Positions 40,874 to 50,270 are shown, counted from the stretch's first letter. The stretch is 64,000 bases of DNA from Paraburkholderia sp. ZP32-5 (GCF_021390495.1 NZ_JAJEJP010000002.1:186001-250000); one strand, 5' to 3'. A program made the numbers and translations. The notes: generated from the sequence alone by a model not told the origin.

Positions 40874-43663
40874 ATGAGTTCAGTCGCAGTCGATGCCGCC
40901 GCTTCTGGCGCGAGCGATAGTCCGTGGCATGCGTTACCGGCCGCCGAAATCGAGCGGCATTTCAACGTGGATCCGTCGCAGGGTCTCGATGCCGCGGATG
41001 CCTCCACGCGGCTCGGCACTTACGGGCCGAACCGTCTGCCGCAAGGTAAAAAGAAGGGGCCGGTCGCACGCTTTTTCGCGCAGCTCAACAACATCCTCAT
41101 TTATGTGCTGCTCGCGGCCGGCTTCGTTAAATTCATGCTGGGCCTGTGGCTCGACGGCTCGGTGATCCTCGCCGTCGTGATCCTCAATTCGCTATTGGGC
41201 TTTCTGCAGGAAGGCCGCGCGGAGAAAGCGCTCGATTCGATTCGCAACATGCTGTCGGCAGACGCGCGCGTGCTGCGTGGCGGCGCAGTGCGTCTGATTC
41301 CCGCCGAAGATCTGGTTCCGGGCGACATCGTGCTGCTTGAATCGGGCGACCGGATTCCGGCGGACATGCGGCTGGTCGAAACGAGAAACCTGCGCACCGA
41401 GGAAGCGGCGCTCACCGGCGAATCCGTGCCGGCCGAGAAGGGCACCGCGCCGGTCGCCGCGAAGGCGACGGTCGGCGACCGCGAGAACATCGCGTTCTGC
41501 GGCACGATGGTGCTGTCCGGCCGCGCAACCGGTATCGTCGTCGCGACCGGCAGTCAGACGGAGCTGGGCCGGATCAACCAGATGCTCGCCGAAGTCAGCG
41601 TGCTCGAAACGCCGCTGCTGAGGCAGATCAAGAAGTTCGGCTATGTGATCACGGCGGTCATCGGCGTCGTCAGCGTGCTGTTGTTCTCGTGGGGACACTG
41701 GCTCGGGCACATGAGCTTCGTCGAGCTGTTCCAGGCGATCGTCGGGATCGCGGTGTCGGTCATTCCCGAGGGTCTGCCGGCGCTGATCACGATTACGCTG
41801 GCCATCGGCGTGCAGCGCATGGCGCAGCGCAACGCGATTATTCGCCGCCTGCCGGCGGTCGAAACGCTCGGCGCCGTGTCGCGCATCTGCTCGGACAAGA
41901 CCGGCACGCTGACCCTGATGGAGATGATGGTGACCTCCGTCGTGACGGCGGAAGCGGGCTATGCGGTGACCGGCAACGGCTACGCGCCGGAGGGCGAAGT
42001 CAGCGTCGACGGCAAGCCGCTCGCCGCGGCGCCGGAGGTGCTTCTGCGGATGGGCCACGTGTCGTTGTTGTGCAACGACGCCGAACTGTTCGAAGCGGAC
42101 GGCAAATGGAAAGTGGAGGGCGACCCGACCGAAGGCGCGCTCTATCCGTTCGCCACGAAGCTGGGCATGGACCGTGCAGCGGAGACCACAGCCGCGCCGA
42201 GAGTCGACGCGATCCCGTTCGAGTCCGAGCACAAGTTCATGGCGACGCTGAACCGTACGGCGGACGGCGACATGCTGCTGGTCAAGGGCGCGCCGGAAGT
42301 GATCCTCGACCATTGCGACCGGCAGCAGACCGCGCACGGCGCGGTGCCGCTCGACCGCGACCATTTCGCACGAGCGGGCGACCGGCTCGCCGCGCAAGGC
42401 GAGCGCGTGCTGGGGCTCGCGTGGCAGGCGCAGCCCGCAGTCGCGACGGACGGCCTCGGGCCCAGCGACCTGCCGCGCAACCTCGTGCTGCTCGGCCTCG
42501 TGGGCCTGATGGACCCGCCGCGCAAGGAAGCCATCGACGCCGTGCGCGAATGCCATGGCGGCGGCATCCGCGTGACGATGATCACCGGCGACCACAAGAT
42601 CACCGCGGCGGCCATCGCGAGAATGCTGGGTATCGGCGATGGCAGGACGGCAGTCGCCGGCACCGAGATCGAGGCGATGAACGACGCGGCGTTGCAGGAA
42701 TGCGTGCGCGACGTCGACGTGTTCGCGCGCGCGAGCCCCGAGCACAAACTGCGGCTCGTGAAGGCGATCCAGGCCAATCGCCAGATCGTCGCGATGACGG
42801 GCGACGGCGTCAACGACGCGCCCGCGCTGAAGAAGGCGGACATCGGCGTCGCGATGGGTATCAAGGGCACCGAGGTGACGAAGGAGGCAGCGGGGATGAT
42901 CCTCGCCGACGACAATTTCGCGTCGATCTCGGCGGCCGTGAAGGAAGGGCGCACGGTCTACAACAACATCGAGAAAGCGATGCTGTTCATGCTGCCGACC
43001 AACATCGCCCAGGGCGCGGTGATCGCGGTGGCGATCCTGTTCGCGTTCACGCTGCCGATCACCGCGCCGCAGATTCTGTGGGTCAACATGATCACATCGG
43101 TTGCGCTCGGCCTGACCATTTCGTTCGAGCCGCACGAGGCCGACGTGATGCGCCGGCCGCCACGTGCGATCGACCGGCCGATCGTCACGCGCTTCGGCAT
43201 CTGGCGCATTCTGTTCGTCGGCGCGGCGCTCGTGCTCTATACGCTGTCGACGTTCTTCTGGATGAAGGCGCAGGGCGCATCGGACCCGATGGCGCGCACC
43301 GCTGCCGTCAACGCGATCACGCTCGGCCAGGTGTTCTATCTGCTCAACATCCGCTATCTGCTCGACTCGTCGTTGTCGGTGCGCGCGCACATGGGCAATC
43401 GTTATCTGTGGTACGGCATCGCCGGCGTCGTGGTGCTGCAACTGCTGTTCACGTACGCGCTGCCGTTCAATGCGATCTTCGATACCGAGGGGTTGCCGTT
43501 GTCGGCGTGGGGGTGGCTCATCGCCGGAGGATGCGTGTTCTTCCTCGTCGTAGAGGTCGAGAAGCTCGTTATTCGTTCGATACCCGCGTTGCGGCACAGG
43601 GTGACGTCGCAGCAGGCGGGCGAGGCGATGCATATGACCGCTTCGCACGGCTCCAGGAGCTAG
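40874..43663 (+). CDS. P-type cation-transporting ATPase (type II, HAD-IC family)
   Basis: 929 aa, complete, starting after GGGAGAGACGAGG. Cation_ATPase_N domain, actuator TGESVP, membrane motif PEGLPA, phosphorylation site DKTGTLT with D341, nucleotide-binding domain, hinge TGDGVNDAPALKKADIG, and C-terminal membrane domain. PEGLPA and the NAIIRRLPAVETLG stretch resemble calcium and Na+/K+-type pumps rather than heavy-metal pumps. Monocistronic; its stop lies in the same hairpin as the stop of the convergent sigma-factor gene. Confidence 0.95.
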   Translation: MSSVAVDAAASGASDSPWHALPAAEIERHFNVDPSQGLDAADASTRLGTYGPNRLPQGKKKGPVARFFAQLNNILIYVLLAAGFVKFMLGLWLDGSVILAVVILNSLLGFLQEGRAEKALDSIRNMLSADARVLRGGAVRLIPAEDLVPGDIVLLESGDRIPADMRLVETRNLRTEEAALTGESVPAEKGTAPVAAKATVGDRENIAFCGTMVLSGRATGIVVATGSQTELGRINQMLAEVSVLETPLLRQIKKFGYVITAVIGVVSVLLFSWGHWLGHMSFVELFQAIVGIAVSVIPEGLPALITITLAIGVQRMAQRNAIIRRLPAVETLGAVSRICSDKTGTLTLMEMMVTSVVTAEAGYAVTGNGYAPEGEVSVDGKPLAAAPEVLLRMGHVSLLCNDAELFEADGKWKVEGDPTEGALYPFATKLGMDRAAETTAAPRVDAIPFESEHKFMATLNRTADGDMLLVKGAPEVILDHCDRQQTAHGAVPLDRDHFARAGDRLAAQGERVLGLAWQAQPAVATDGLGPSDLPRNLVLLGLVGLMDPPRKEAIDAVRECHGGGIRVTMITGDHKITAAAIARMLGIGDGRTAVAGTEIEAMNDAALQECVRDVDVFARASPEHKLRLVKAIQANRQIVAMTGDGVNDAPALKKADIGVAMGIKGTEVTKEAAGMILADDNFASISAAVKEGRTVYNNIEKAMLFMLPTNIAQGAVIAVAILFAFTLPITAPQILWVNMITSVALGLTISFEPHEADVMRRPPRAIDRPIVTRFGIWRILFVGAALVLYTLSTFFWMKAQGASDPMARTAAVNAITLGQVFYLLNIRYLLDSSLSVRAHMGNRYLWYGIAGVVVLQLLFTYALPFNAIFDTEGLPLSAWGWLIAGGCVFFLVVEVEKLVIRSIPALRHRVTSQQAGEAMHMTASHGSRS

Positions 43664-43680
43664 TCTAGCTGCCTGGAGCC
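43649..43680. terminator. Hairpin containing both convergent stop codons
   Basis: Outer stem GGCTCCAGG / CCTGGAGCC (9 bp), inner stem AGCTA / TAGCT (5 bp) around GTC, with one unpaired G. The P-type ATPase stop TAG (43661-43663) and the sigma-factor stop (43667-43665 on the minus strand) both lie in it, one base apart. No T-tract. Confidence 0.65.
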
Positions 43681-44936
43681 GTCGATAGCGCCATGCGTCT
43701 GCGCTGCAGGAATCTCCGCGCCGCCGGATCGCGTTCGAGGCCGATCGCGAGATCGTAGGCACCGAGCGCTTCGGCCGTCGCGCCGGCGCGCGCAAGCAGA
43801 TCGGCGCGCGCGGCCCAGTACGGTTGATAGTCGGCGAGCCGGGGATCGTCCGCATACGGTTCGAGCGCGGTGAGCGCCGCCCGCGGGCCGTCCCGTTCCG
43901 CCAGCGCGAGTGCACGGTTGACCGCGACCACCGGCGACGCGGCAATCGCGAACAACGCATCGTAGAGCTGCACGATCTCGGCCCAGTTCGGCCGCTGCGT
44001 GCGGCAGCGATAGATATGCGCCGACTGCAGCGCGGCTTCGAGCTGGAAGCGTCCGATCGAGTGGAACGCGCTGGCGCGCCGCAGCAGTGCGTCGGCGGCG
44101 TCGATCATCGGCGCGTTCCAGCTCGCGGGATCCTGCGCCGACAGCGGCACGTAGTCGCCAGCCGCGTTACGGCGCGCGGCGCAGCGCGCCTGCGCGTACA
44201 GCATCAGCGCGAGCAGGCCCAGCGACTCGGGTTCGTCGGGCAGTAACTCGGCGAGCAGTTGCGCGAGAAACAGCGCCTCGCCGGCGAGATCTCGGCGTTC
44301 GGTATCGCCGCCGAGCGGATCGGTCCAGCCTTCCGCGTACACCGCATAGACGGCCTCCAGCACCGCGGCGAGACGCTCGGGCAACTCCTCGCGTTCGGGC
44401 ACGTTGAACGGAATGCCGGCCTCGCGGATCTTGGTTTTGGCGCGCACGAGGCGCTTGCTCATCGCGGCGGGCGACATCAGGAACGCCGACGCAATCGTCT
44501 TCGCGTCGAGCCCCAGCACGACCTGCAACATCAGCGGCGTGCGAATCGCGAGTTCGAGCGCGGGGTGCGTGCAGGCGAACAGCAACGCGAGCCGCTGATC
44601 GGGCAATGCGCCGGCGTCGCGTTCGTCGATTTCGTCGGCGAGGATCGCTAACTGATTCGTCACTTCGTCGCCGACCCGGCGATGGCGCGCGCCGTCGATC
44701 GCCCGGCGGCGCGCCACCGTCATCAGCCATGCTTCGGGATTGGCCGGGCAGCCGCGCGCCGGCCAGTCCGCGAGCGCGGCCGCGAACGCGTCGGCTAAAG
44801 CGTCTTCGGCGGCGGCGACGTCGCGCGTGCGCATCGCCAGCAGCGCGACGAGCTTGCCGTAGCTGCGGCGAGCGACTGCTTCGGCCACCGCGTGCGCGGC
44901 GGCGTCGGCGTCACGCTCGCCGCCGGCCGAACTCAT
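43665..44936 (-). CDS. ECF sigma factor of the ECF42 type (with C-terminal TPR-like extension)
   Basis: 423 aa from ATG 44936, overlapping the upstream YCII stop (ATGA). Region 2 (VALLAMRTRDVAAAEDALADAFAAALADWPARG) and region 4 (LDAKTIASAFLMSPAAMSKRLVRAKTKIREAG) occupy the first half. The second half is the long helical extension typical of ECF42 (DUF6596/TPR-like). ECF42 sigmas lack an anti-sigma gene and are encoded with DGPF proteins, as here. Control is thought to act through the extension. Confidence 0.93.
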   Translation of the reverse strand: MSSAGGERDADAAAHAVAEAVARRSYGKLVALLAMRTRDVAAAEDALADAFAAALADWPARGCPANPEAWLMTVARRRAIDGARHRRVGDEVTNQLAILADEIDERDAGALPDQRLALLFACTHPALELAIRTPLMLQVVLGLDAKTIASAFLMSPAAMSKRLVRAKTKIREAGIPFNVPEREELPERLAAVLEAVYAVYAEGWTDPLGGDTERRDLAGEALFLAQLLAELLPDEPESLGLLALMLYAQARCAARRNAAGDYVPLSAQDPASWNAPMIDAADALLRRASAFHSIGRFQLEAALQSAHIYRCRTQRPNWAEIVQLYDALFAIAASPVVAVNRALALAERDGPRAALTALEPYADDPRLADYQPYWAARADLLARAGATAEALGAYDLAIGLERDPAARRFLQRRRMALSTAPGS

Positions 44937-45304
44937 GCGGTATAGCGCGCATCGGCACACGCAACCCAGATCGGGCGCACTTCCATCTGCCCATGCGCGG
45001 CGCCAGGACAGCGCGACGCCCACGCGATCGCCGCGTCCAGGTTGGGCACGTCGATCAGGTAGTAGCCGGCCAGTTGCTCTTTCGAATCGGAAAACGGTCC
45101 GTCGAGCACCTGCGGCTTGCCGTCGACGAGCCGCACGGTGGTCGCGTTGCTGGTGTGCTGCAAGCGGTTGGAGCCGACCAGCACGCCCGCCTTCGTCAGC
45201 GATTCGGTGTACGCCTGATACGCGGCGACGCCTTGCTGGCGCTCGGCGTCGGTCATCTTGTTCCAGCCGGATTCTTCCGAATAGATCATCAACAGGTATT
45301 GCAT
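44933..45304 (-). CDS. YCII-related (DGPF) protein, partner of the ECF42 sigma factor
   Basis: 123 aa from ATG 45304, with GGAGG 5 bp upstream. Contains the eponymous DGPF (VLDGPFSDSKEQLAGYYLIDV) in a YCII alpha/beta fold beginning MQYLLMIYSEESGW. Known companion of ECF42 sigma factors; biochemical role unresolved. Translationally coupled to the sigma gene. Confidence 0.93.
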   Translation of the reverse strand: MQYLLMIYSEESGWNKMTDAERQQGVAAYQAYTESLTKAGVLVGSNRLQHTSNATTVRLVDGKPQVLDGPFSDSKEQLAGYYLIDVPNLDAAIAWASRCPGAAHGQMEVRPIWVACADARYTA

Positions 45305-45720
45305 ATGAGCCTCCGTCATGGGTTGAGGCGGTGGATTGCACCGAGCCGCCATTTCAATGACGCTCGGAAGATGGGCCGACGGACAAGGGGGCGAAAAAAT
45401 AGTGGAATCCCGACAATTCTGGCGAGGATAGCCGAGTTTGAGCCGCCCCGGTTCTGCCGTCGCCCCCATGCGAACTCGGCGGCGGCTTTCATAGTAGACC
45501 GGCCGCCTAGTGGTCTATTGGTGGTGCGAGCGCTCGCTGGCTATGCGCAGTTGTTTTCGCCAGGGAGAACCCTTGGCGCGCCCACTTGGGTAGCCCGTCA
45601 CAAAGTAGTGCGTGCGATACTTCTCCGTCATCGCTATCCTGCGCGCGCATTCCATACGACGCCGCCAGGCTCTAGGACGTTGCTAGACATCCGTAAGTAT
45701 TCATATTTTTCCGAGTCGCG
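45305..45720. other. Intergenic region, no gene seen
   Basis: About 415 bp between the leftward DGPF gene and the rightward acyltransferase. It should contain both promoters; I could not pick a convincing -35/-10 pair. Base composition becomes visibly less GC-rich toward 45720. Confidence 0.5.
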
Positions 45721-46626
45721 ATGAGCGATTCTCACGAGCGGGGGAGACTCTTGCGGCGATTGGGCTATGTCTTGGTTGTGGTGGTGCTGCGCGTCTTCGC
45801 GGTTCTTCCCTATGCGCTCGTCGCAAGGCTCGGCAGCGCGCTTGGGGCGGCGTTATATGCACTTCCAGGTTCCCGAAAACATATCGCTCTCGTCAATCTG
45901 CGTCTCTGTTTTCCGGGCAAGAGCGAGTGCGAGTACGACGACCTTGCTAAAAACCATTTTCGCCACGTCGTTCGAAGCTATTTCGAACGAGGCATTCAAT
46001 GGTTTGGCAGCGCGCAGAGGATAGAGAAGCTGGTGCACATCGAAAGTCGAATCGATCTGGAAGACAGGAATGCTCCACCAACCATCTTTCTGGGCTTCCA
46101 TTTCGTGAGCATCGAGGTCGGCTGCATACTCTACTCAACGCGCCTGCCCGCCGCCTCACTTTATACGCGCATGTCAAACAGGCGCCTTTGCAATCTGGCC
46201 AAGCGGCAACGCGGCAGATTTGGCGCCGAGATGATTGAACGTTCGACAAGCGCCAGAAAGATTGTCGGCTTACTTCGGTCAGGCAAACCAGTGATGCTGG
46301 CTGCCGATATGGACCACGGCATACACAACTCCGTTTTTGTGCCGTTTTTTGGCGTCCCCGCGTGCACGCTCACTTCGGTTTCGCGCCTTGCCCGACTGGC
46401 CCATGCGCGGGTTGTACCATTCGTGACTGAAGTATTGCCCGATTACCGCGGATATAAGCTGACCATCTTTGAGCCGCTCAGCGAATTTCCTTCAGAAAGT
46501 GAGACGATCGACGCGCGCCGAATGAATGAGTTTCTTGAGACGCAGATCAATCAGTGTCCAGAGCAATATTACTGGGTACATCGACGCTTCAAGAATCGTC
46601 CCCCGGGCATACCAGGCGTGTACTGA
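45721..46626 (+). CDS. LpxL/HtrB-family lipid A (lauroyl/myristoyl) acyltransferase
   Basis: 301 aa. N-terminal membrane anchor (LRRLGYVLVVVVLRVFAVLPYALVA), then the acyltransferase domain with the catalytic HX4E in GFHFVSIEVG near residue 125 and the downstream ADMDHGIHNSVFVPFFGVPA block. It would add a secondary acyl chain to lipid A at the inner membrane. It starts with ATGAGCGATTC and weak SD. Its codons use more A/T than the catabolic genes, suggesting acquired DNA or a slower-evolving context. Confidence 0.9.
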   Translation: MSDSHERGRLLRRLGYVLVVVVLRVFAVLPYALVARLGSALGAALYALPGSRKHIALVNLRLCFPGKSECEYDDLAKNHFRHVVRSYFERGIQWFGSAQRIEKLVHIESRIDLEDRNAPPTIFLGFHFVSIEVGCILYSTRLPAASLYTRMSNRRLCNLAKRQRGRFGAEMIERSTSARKIVGLLRSGKPVMLAADMDHGIHNSVFVPFFGVPACTLTSVSRLARLAHARVVPFVTEVLPDYRGYKLTIFEPLSEFPSESETIDARRMNEFLETQINQCPEQYYWVHRRFKNRPPGIPGVY

Positions 46627-47278
46627 GCACACCGTCCGTAAGGCATGAAACCATTCTTGGTTGTGTGCTTCCGTGAGGTAACGCGGTGAGCGTGACTGAC
46701 AGGCATAGGTCCGCTATCTGAGTGGACCGGACGGTTGAGTGTCCGTCCGAATACTCGAGCGTATGGCCGCTCATGACCGAACCCGATCCGACGCTTCCGG
46801 CTAAGTTCGACCCACCGCGGACGGCCACATTTCTCCAGAGCGATCGTTCAAACGCCGCCACTGTTTGCCAAGGGACGACCTCATGACAACGCCGAGGTGC
46901 GTTCACTGGACATCGTGCAAGAGCGCAAGACGCGACGGGCTCTCCTGGATAGCCAGACGTTTTCTTATTGCGGCGGAGCCTACAAACGCCGCTTCGGGTT
47001 TGAAAATCCATCTTTCGCGGGCTGCCGGCCGGCCCCGAGGCGCAGCGGGTCGTCCATCAGCTTGACCACTGGCCCCATGTCGCTTGCTCGGCGGCGTTGT
47101 ATTCGAAACGCACGACGACGAGCACGTCTTTGCGGATCGCCACCTTCTCGTAGACAATGCGTCATCTGGGCGTCAGACGGGCGGACGCCACGAAGCCGGA
47201 CCTGCTTAGCTCATAAGAAACCTCGCATGGCGCACAGCCGGTCTCGTCGTCGCAGCGATTAATCAATACGGGATGTGA
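46627..47278. other. 652-bp region without an intact gene; possible gene fragment on minus strand
   Basis: No convincing intact gene. On the minus strand 47158-47055 reads IVYEKVAIRKDVLVVVRF and EYNAAEQATWGQWSS then stop, with a stop just upstream: it looks like the 3' end of a lost gene, family not recognised. A small hairpin CGGACGG / CCGTCCG lies near 46723-46745. Confidence 0.45.
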
Positions 47279-48073
47279 ATGGCAACTTCTACCGAAAAAT
47301 ATTCGGGACAAGCACGTTACGCGAGCTATCCCAGCCTGGTCGACCGGGTCGTGCTCATTACGGGCGGCGCGAGTGGCATTGGTGCTTCGTTCGTCGAGCA
47401 CTTCGTTGCGCAAGGCGCACGTGTGGGCTTTCTCGACATTGACACGAACGCGGGAACAGCTCTTGCCGAATCGCTCGGTAACGCGCGCCATAAACCGCTC
47501 TTCGTCGCCTGCGACGTCACCGACATTCCCGCGTTGCACGCGGCCATCGCCGAAGTGCGGGCTGCATTCGGACCGATCGAGGTGCTCGTGAACAACGCGG
47601 CGAACGATCGCCGCCACACGCTCGCCGACGTTACGCCTGAGTCGTTCGATGCAGGCGTTGCAGTTAACGTGCGGCATCAGTTGTTCGCAGCGCAGGCCGT
47701 GGTCGAGGATATGAAGGCCGCACGCGCGGGCTCGATCATTAATCTCGGCTCGCATTGCTGGATGCTCAAGAGCAGCCAGTTCCCGGTTTACGCAATGAGC
47801 AAGGCGGCGGTACAGGGCCTGACGCGCGGGTTCGCCAAGGACCTCGGCGCGTATGGGATCCGCGTGAACACGCTCGTGCCGGGCTGGGTGTTGACTGAGA
47901 AGCAGCGCAACCTGTGGCTCACCGACGAAGGCCGCGAAGAGATACGGCGCGGCCAGTGCATCGACGAGGAAATGGAGCCCGGCGATCTCGCGCGCATGGC
48001 GCTCTTCCTCGCGGCCGACGACAGCCGCATGATCACGTCGGAGGATGTCATGGTGACGGGTGGCTGGTCGTAA
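47279..48073 (+). CDS. Short-chain dehydrogenase/reductase (SDR)
   Basis: 264 aa with GGGA 5 bp upstream. Classical SDR: cofactor motif TGGASGIGASF at about 28-38 with an acidic residue at the second strand (FLDID), suggesting NAD(H) preference; NNAAN; active-site Ser in NLGSHCWM; and YxxxK as YAMSK. C-terminal VMVTGGWS is the usual end. Sugar- or secondary-alcohol dehydrogenases (xylose/arabinose-type) look similar. No operon partner is visible. Confidence 0.92.
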   Translation: MATSTEKYSGQARYASYPSLVDRVVLITGGASGIGASFVEHFVAQGARVGFLDIDTNAGTALAESLGNARHKPLFVACDVTDIPALHAAIAEVRAAFGPIEVLVNNAANDRRHTLADVTPESFDAGVAVNVRHQLFAAQAVVEDMKAARAGSIINLGSHCWMLKSSQFPVYAMSKAAVQGLTRGFAKDLGAYGIRVNTLVPGWVLTEKQRNLWLTDEGREEIRRGQCIDEEMEPGDLARMALFLAADDSRMITSEDVMVTGGWS

Positions 48074-48271
48074 TAAGGCCGATTCTCCCCCGGCGGCTTC
48101 GCCCATTGACGAGCGGTAGTGGCATGGCAACTTCCGAGGAAAGGTTGGCCGATGGTGGAAGCGCGTTCGCGACCTCGCGCAACCAGGCGAGGCCTCGAAG
48201 ATTGTCGTTAGCTGTTGTTCGAAATTCACGCGCCAATTCCATGGCAGAACGAGGCCAGTGCGCTAGCGCGC

Positions 48272-48604
48272 TTATTGTGTTTGCTCGAGCGGCCACACCT
48301 CGACTACGCCGTATGCGACGGCACACGGCGTAGTCGACACAATCTCCAGCGCCTCCGCCAATGTGGCGGCTTCAATTATGGCAAAGCCAGCTACCGGCAA
48401 CGAGGAAGACATGAAAGGACCGGCCCTGGTCTCGACACCTCCCTCATTGGGGTTTCGAACCTGAACGGGTGTGCCAGCGATCCCCATCAATACCCCTGAT
48501 TCGAGGAGCTGTGCGTCATGCGCGTGCGCTGCATCTCGAACGCGCGCATCGGTACGGTCGTATCCTTCGCGGTCGCCGTACCCGATCGTTACGAATTTAG
48601 GCAT
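48272..48604 (-). CDS. YciI-like protein
   Basis: 110 aa: MPKFVTIGYGDREGYDRT start and a C-terminal AVAYGVVEVWPLEQTQ, with the GPFMSSSLPVAGFAIIEA segment corresponding to the DGPF region of YCII proteins. Fifth YciI/DGPF-fold gene in the window. An AGGGAG-like ribosome-binding site precedes ATG 48604. Function unknown. Confidence 0.8.
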   Translation of the reverse strand: MPKFVTIGYGDREGYDRTDARVRDAAHAHDAQLLESGVLMGIAGTPVQVRNPNEGGVETRAGPFMSSSLPVAGFAIIEAATLAEALEIVSTTPCAVAYGVVEVWPLEQTQ

Positions 48605-48907
48605 GTATCAGTCTCCCTTGTGAGGGCTCCCCCTGGCGAACTCCGACCAGGGGACTGGTTCAATGCTGTCCCAAACGGCACTTGCCAAATCAAGGTAATG
48701 CAGCACCATGTGGCGAATTGTCGACGATTTGGCTGCGAGTATCGACCTTCCGCTCGCGGCCGGGAAGCGCACGACGATCAAGCGGAGCGATCGCCGCAGG
48801 CGCTGCCTATCATGCAAAAGAGCATAAACCGGTCCTGAGCGGACTGACGGCATGACGGAAATCGGCCAGTCAGACTGATTGACCCCCTCAACATTCGTTC
48901 ATTAAAC
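48605..48907. other. Intergenic, no supported gene
   Basis: An open frame of 81 codons on the minus strand (48853-48608) has no recognisable domain, and its codons look like noise. Nothing else seen before the hairpin at 48908. Confidence 0.45.
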
Positions 48908-48944
48908 TGAGATCCCTTTTGTGCCGCCAACAAAAGGGATCTCA
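48908..48944 (+). promoter_or_regulatory. 15-bp perfect hairpin sequestering the RBS of the LysE-family gene
   Basis: Arms TGAGATCCCTTTTGT and ACAAAAGGGATCTCA, loop GCCGCCA. The right arm contains AAAAGGG, the only plausible Shine-Dalgarno, and its last base is the A of ATG 48944. In RNA the ribosome-binding site would be fully paired, so translation would need an opening event. The DNA palindrome could alternatively be an operator. Confidence 0.75.
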
Positions 48945-49576
48945 TGCTCAGCCTTACTACACTCGGACTCTTCTCGGGCGCCTGTGCCGCTCTTACAATG
49001 ACGCCTGGTCCGGACATGCTACTGATAGCGTCGCGGACCGTTAGCCAAGGGCGCTCTGCCGGCTTTGCATCGCTTGCGGGAATTTTGGTGGGAACCTACT
49101 GTCACGCAATGGCAGCAGCGTTCGGATTGTCCCGGCTGTTTCTCGCAGTTCCAATTGCCTACGATGTAGTCCGGTTCGCTGGCGCGACCTACTTGCTCTA
49201 TCTTGCATGGAAGACCTTTCGCGCGTCTCCCGTCCTGAGCACACCGGAAAGGTATGAAGCTCGGTTTCCCACCCGAAAGATTTTTAGGCAGGGGTTGCTG
49301 ACCAACCTGCTCAATCCGGAGATGGCGTTGTTCGTCCTTGCATTGTTCCCGCAATTCGTGCGCCCTCAGGATGGGGCAGTGGCCTTTCAGATCCTGACGC
49401 TGGCGACAGTGCTCAACTGCATCGGTCTGGTCGTGAACGGTGTCGTCATTCTCTTCGCAAATCGACTTAGCCAGCTATGGGCTTGCCGACGCAGTCGCTC
49501 GCGAGCTCCTCAATATTTGCTTGCGTCGGTTTTCGCTGGATTGGCAGCGAGACTTGCACTTGCGAGCCGTAACTGA
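48944..49576 (+). CDS. LysE/RhtB family amino-acid exporter
   Basis: 210 aa, about six membrane segments. Signature GACAALTMTPGPDMLLIASRTVSQGRSAGFASLAGI at the N-terminus and RQGLLTNLLNPEMALFVLALFPQFV in the middle are diagnostic of LysE-type translocators. Exports amino acids, homoserine lactones or similar. Translation is probably controlled by the hairpin over its start. Confidence 0.93.
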   Translation: MLSLTTLGLFSGACAALTMTPGPDMLLIASRTVSQGRSAGFASLAGILVGTYCHAMAAAFGLSRLFLAVPIAYDVVRFAGATYLLYLAWKTFRASPVLSTPERYEARFPTRKIFRQGLLTNLLNPEMALFVLALFPQFVRPQDGAVAFQILTLATVLNCIGLVVNGVVILFANRLSQLWACRRSRSRAPQYLLASVFAGLAARLALASRN

Positions 49577-49658
49577 AGACCGGAAGCCAAGGCATTCTTC
49601 ATTTCGGTCTCGCTAGCAGAAATTGTCGCTGATCAAGGCCGCTCAATCGAATGTCCGT

Positions 49659-50018
49659 TCATGGCCGCGGATTCAAGCGGTCCTTCGACGGATTTGTGTC
49701 TACGGGGTAAATCTTCCGACCGTTGATGAGCAAATCAAGGACTTCATAGTCCTGCACGTAGACCCGCATGATGGCTCGCCCCCGGCTTTGCCATTCCCAA
49801 TGTACAGGAGCAATGCGCTTTGTCACATTGGCCTCGCCAACTCGGGGAGTCACGCCTACGAAGTTGAAAATCTCGTAAATTGTCGCGCCGAATACGGAAA
49901 GCATGGCGACATAGGCAATCGAAACGATGATGCCAGCTGCAATTCTCCCACTCTCGAACACGTGAAATGGGAGCAGCAAAAGACCTGGTAGGTGCATATC
50001 GAATCCATACCCGAACAT
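49659..50018 (-). CDS. Hypothetical membrane protein
   Basis: 119 aa (or 112 from an internal ATG at 49997). Hydrophobic segments near MHLPGLLLLPFHVF and GIIVSIAYVAMLSVFGATI, then a soluble tail (VTKRIAPVHWEWQSRGRAIMRVYVQDYEVLD). No good ribosome-binding site. A plus-strand frame across the same bases looks like its shadow. No family recognised. Confidence 0.5.
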   Translation of the reverse strand: MFGYGFDMHLPGLLLLPFHVFESGRIAAGIIVSIAYVAMLSVFGATIYEIFNFVGVTPRVGEANVTKRIAPVHWEWQSRGRAIMRVYVQDYEVLDLLINGRKIYPVDTNPSKDRLNPRP

Positions 50019-50270
50019 CGAACGATGACATCGTTTCTGCGGCAGCCGGGAGTAAAGCTCAAGAAATCGACCGGATGGCCGCTTTGGAGATGCAGCCGAC
50101 GCCTGCGCGTCGCGGCGACGCTTCCGGAGCCGTCACATTGTTGGCCGAACACGGTCCGATGAGGAGCGGCTGAGGTTGACCCGGAGGAGACATCCATCGC
50201 CGCCGAAAGCGGTCATCCACGACAACGCTACGCCATAATGCCTCACGCCTGAGCTTAGCGAGCTACGTCA

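Noticed and set aside
41192..43960. 922-codon open frame antisense to the P-type ATPase, and a 659-codon sense frame-shifted one
   Set aside because: Arg/His/Ala-rich low-information translations, a by-product of strong G/C third-position bias; the P-type ATPase frame carries every family motif.
46589..47011. 140-codon minus-strand frame
   Set aside because: No domain, no ribosome-binding site; overlaps the end of the acyltransferase gene.
48608..48853. 81-codon minus-strand frame behind the YciI-like gene
   Set aside because: No recognisable features; codon pattern looks random.
49623..49991. 122-codon plus-strand frame opposite the hypothetical membrane protein
   Set aside because: No SD and no hydrophobic or domain pattern; the minus-strand frame has coherent membrane segments.
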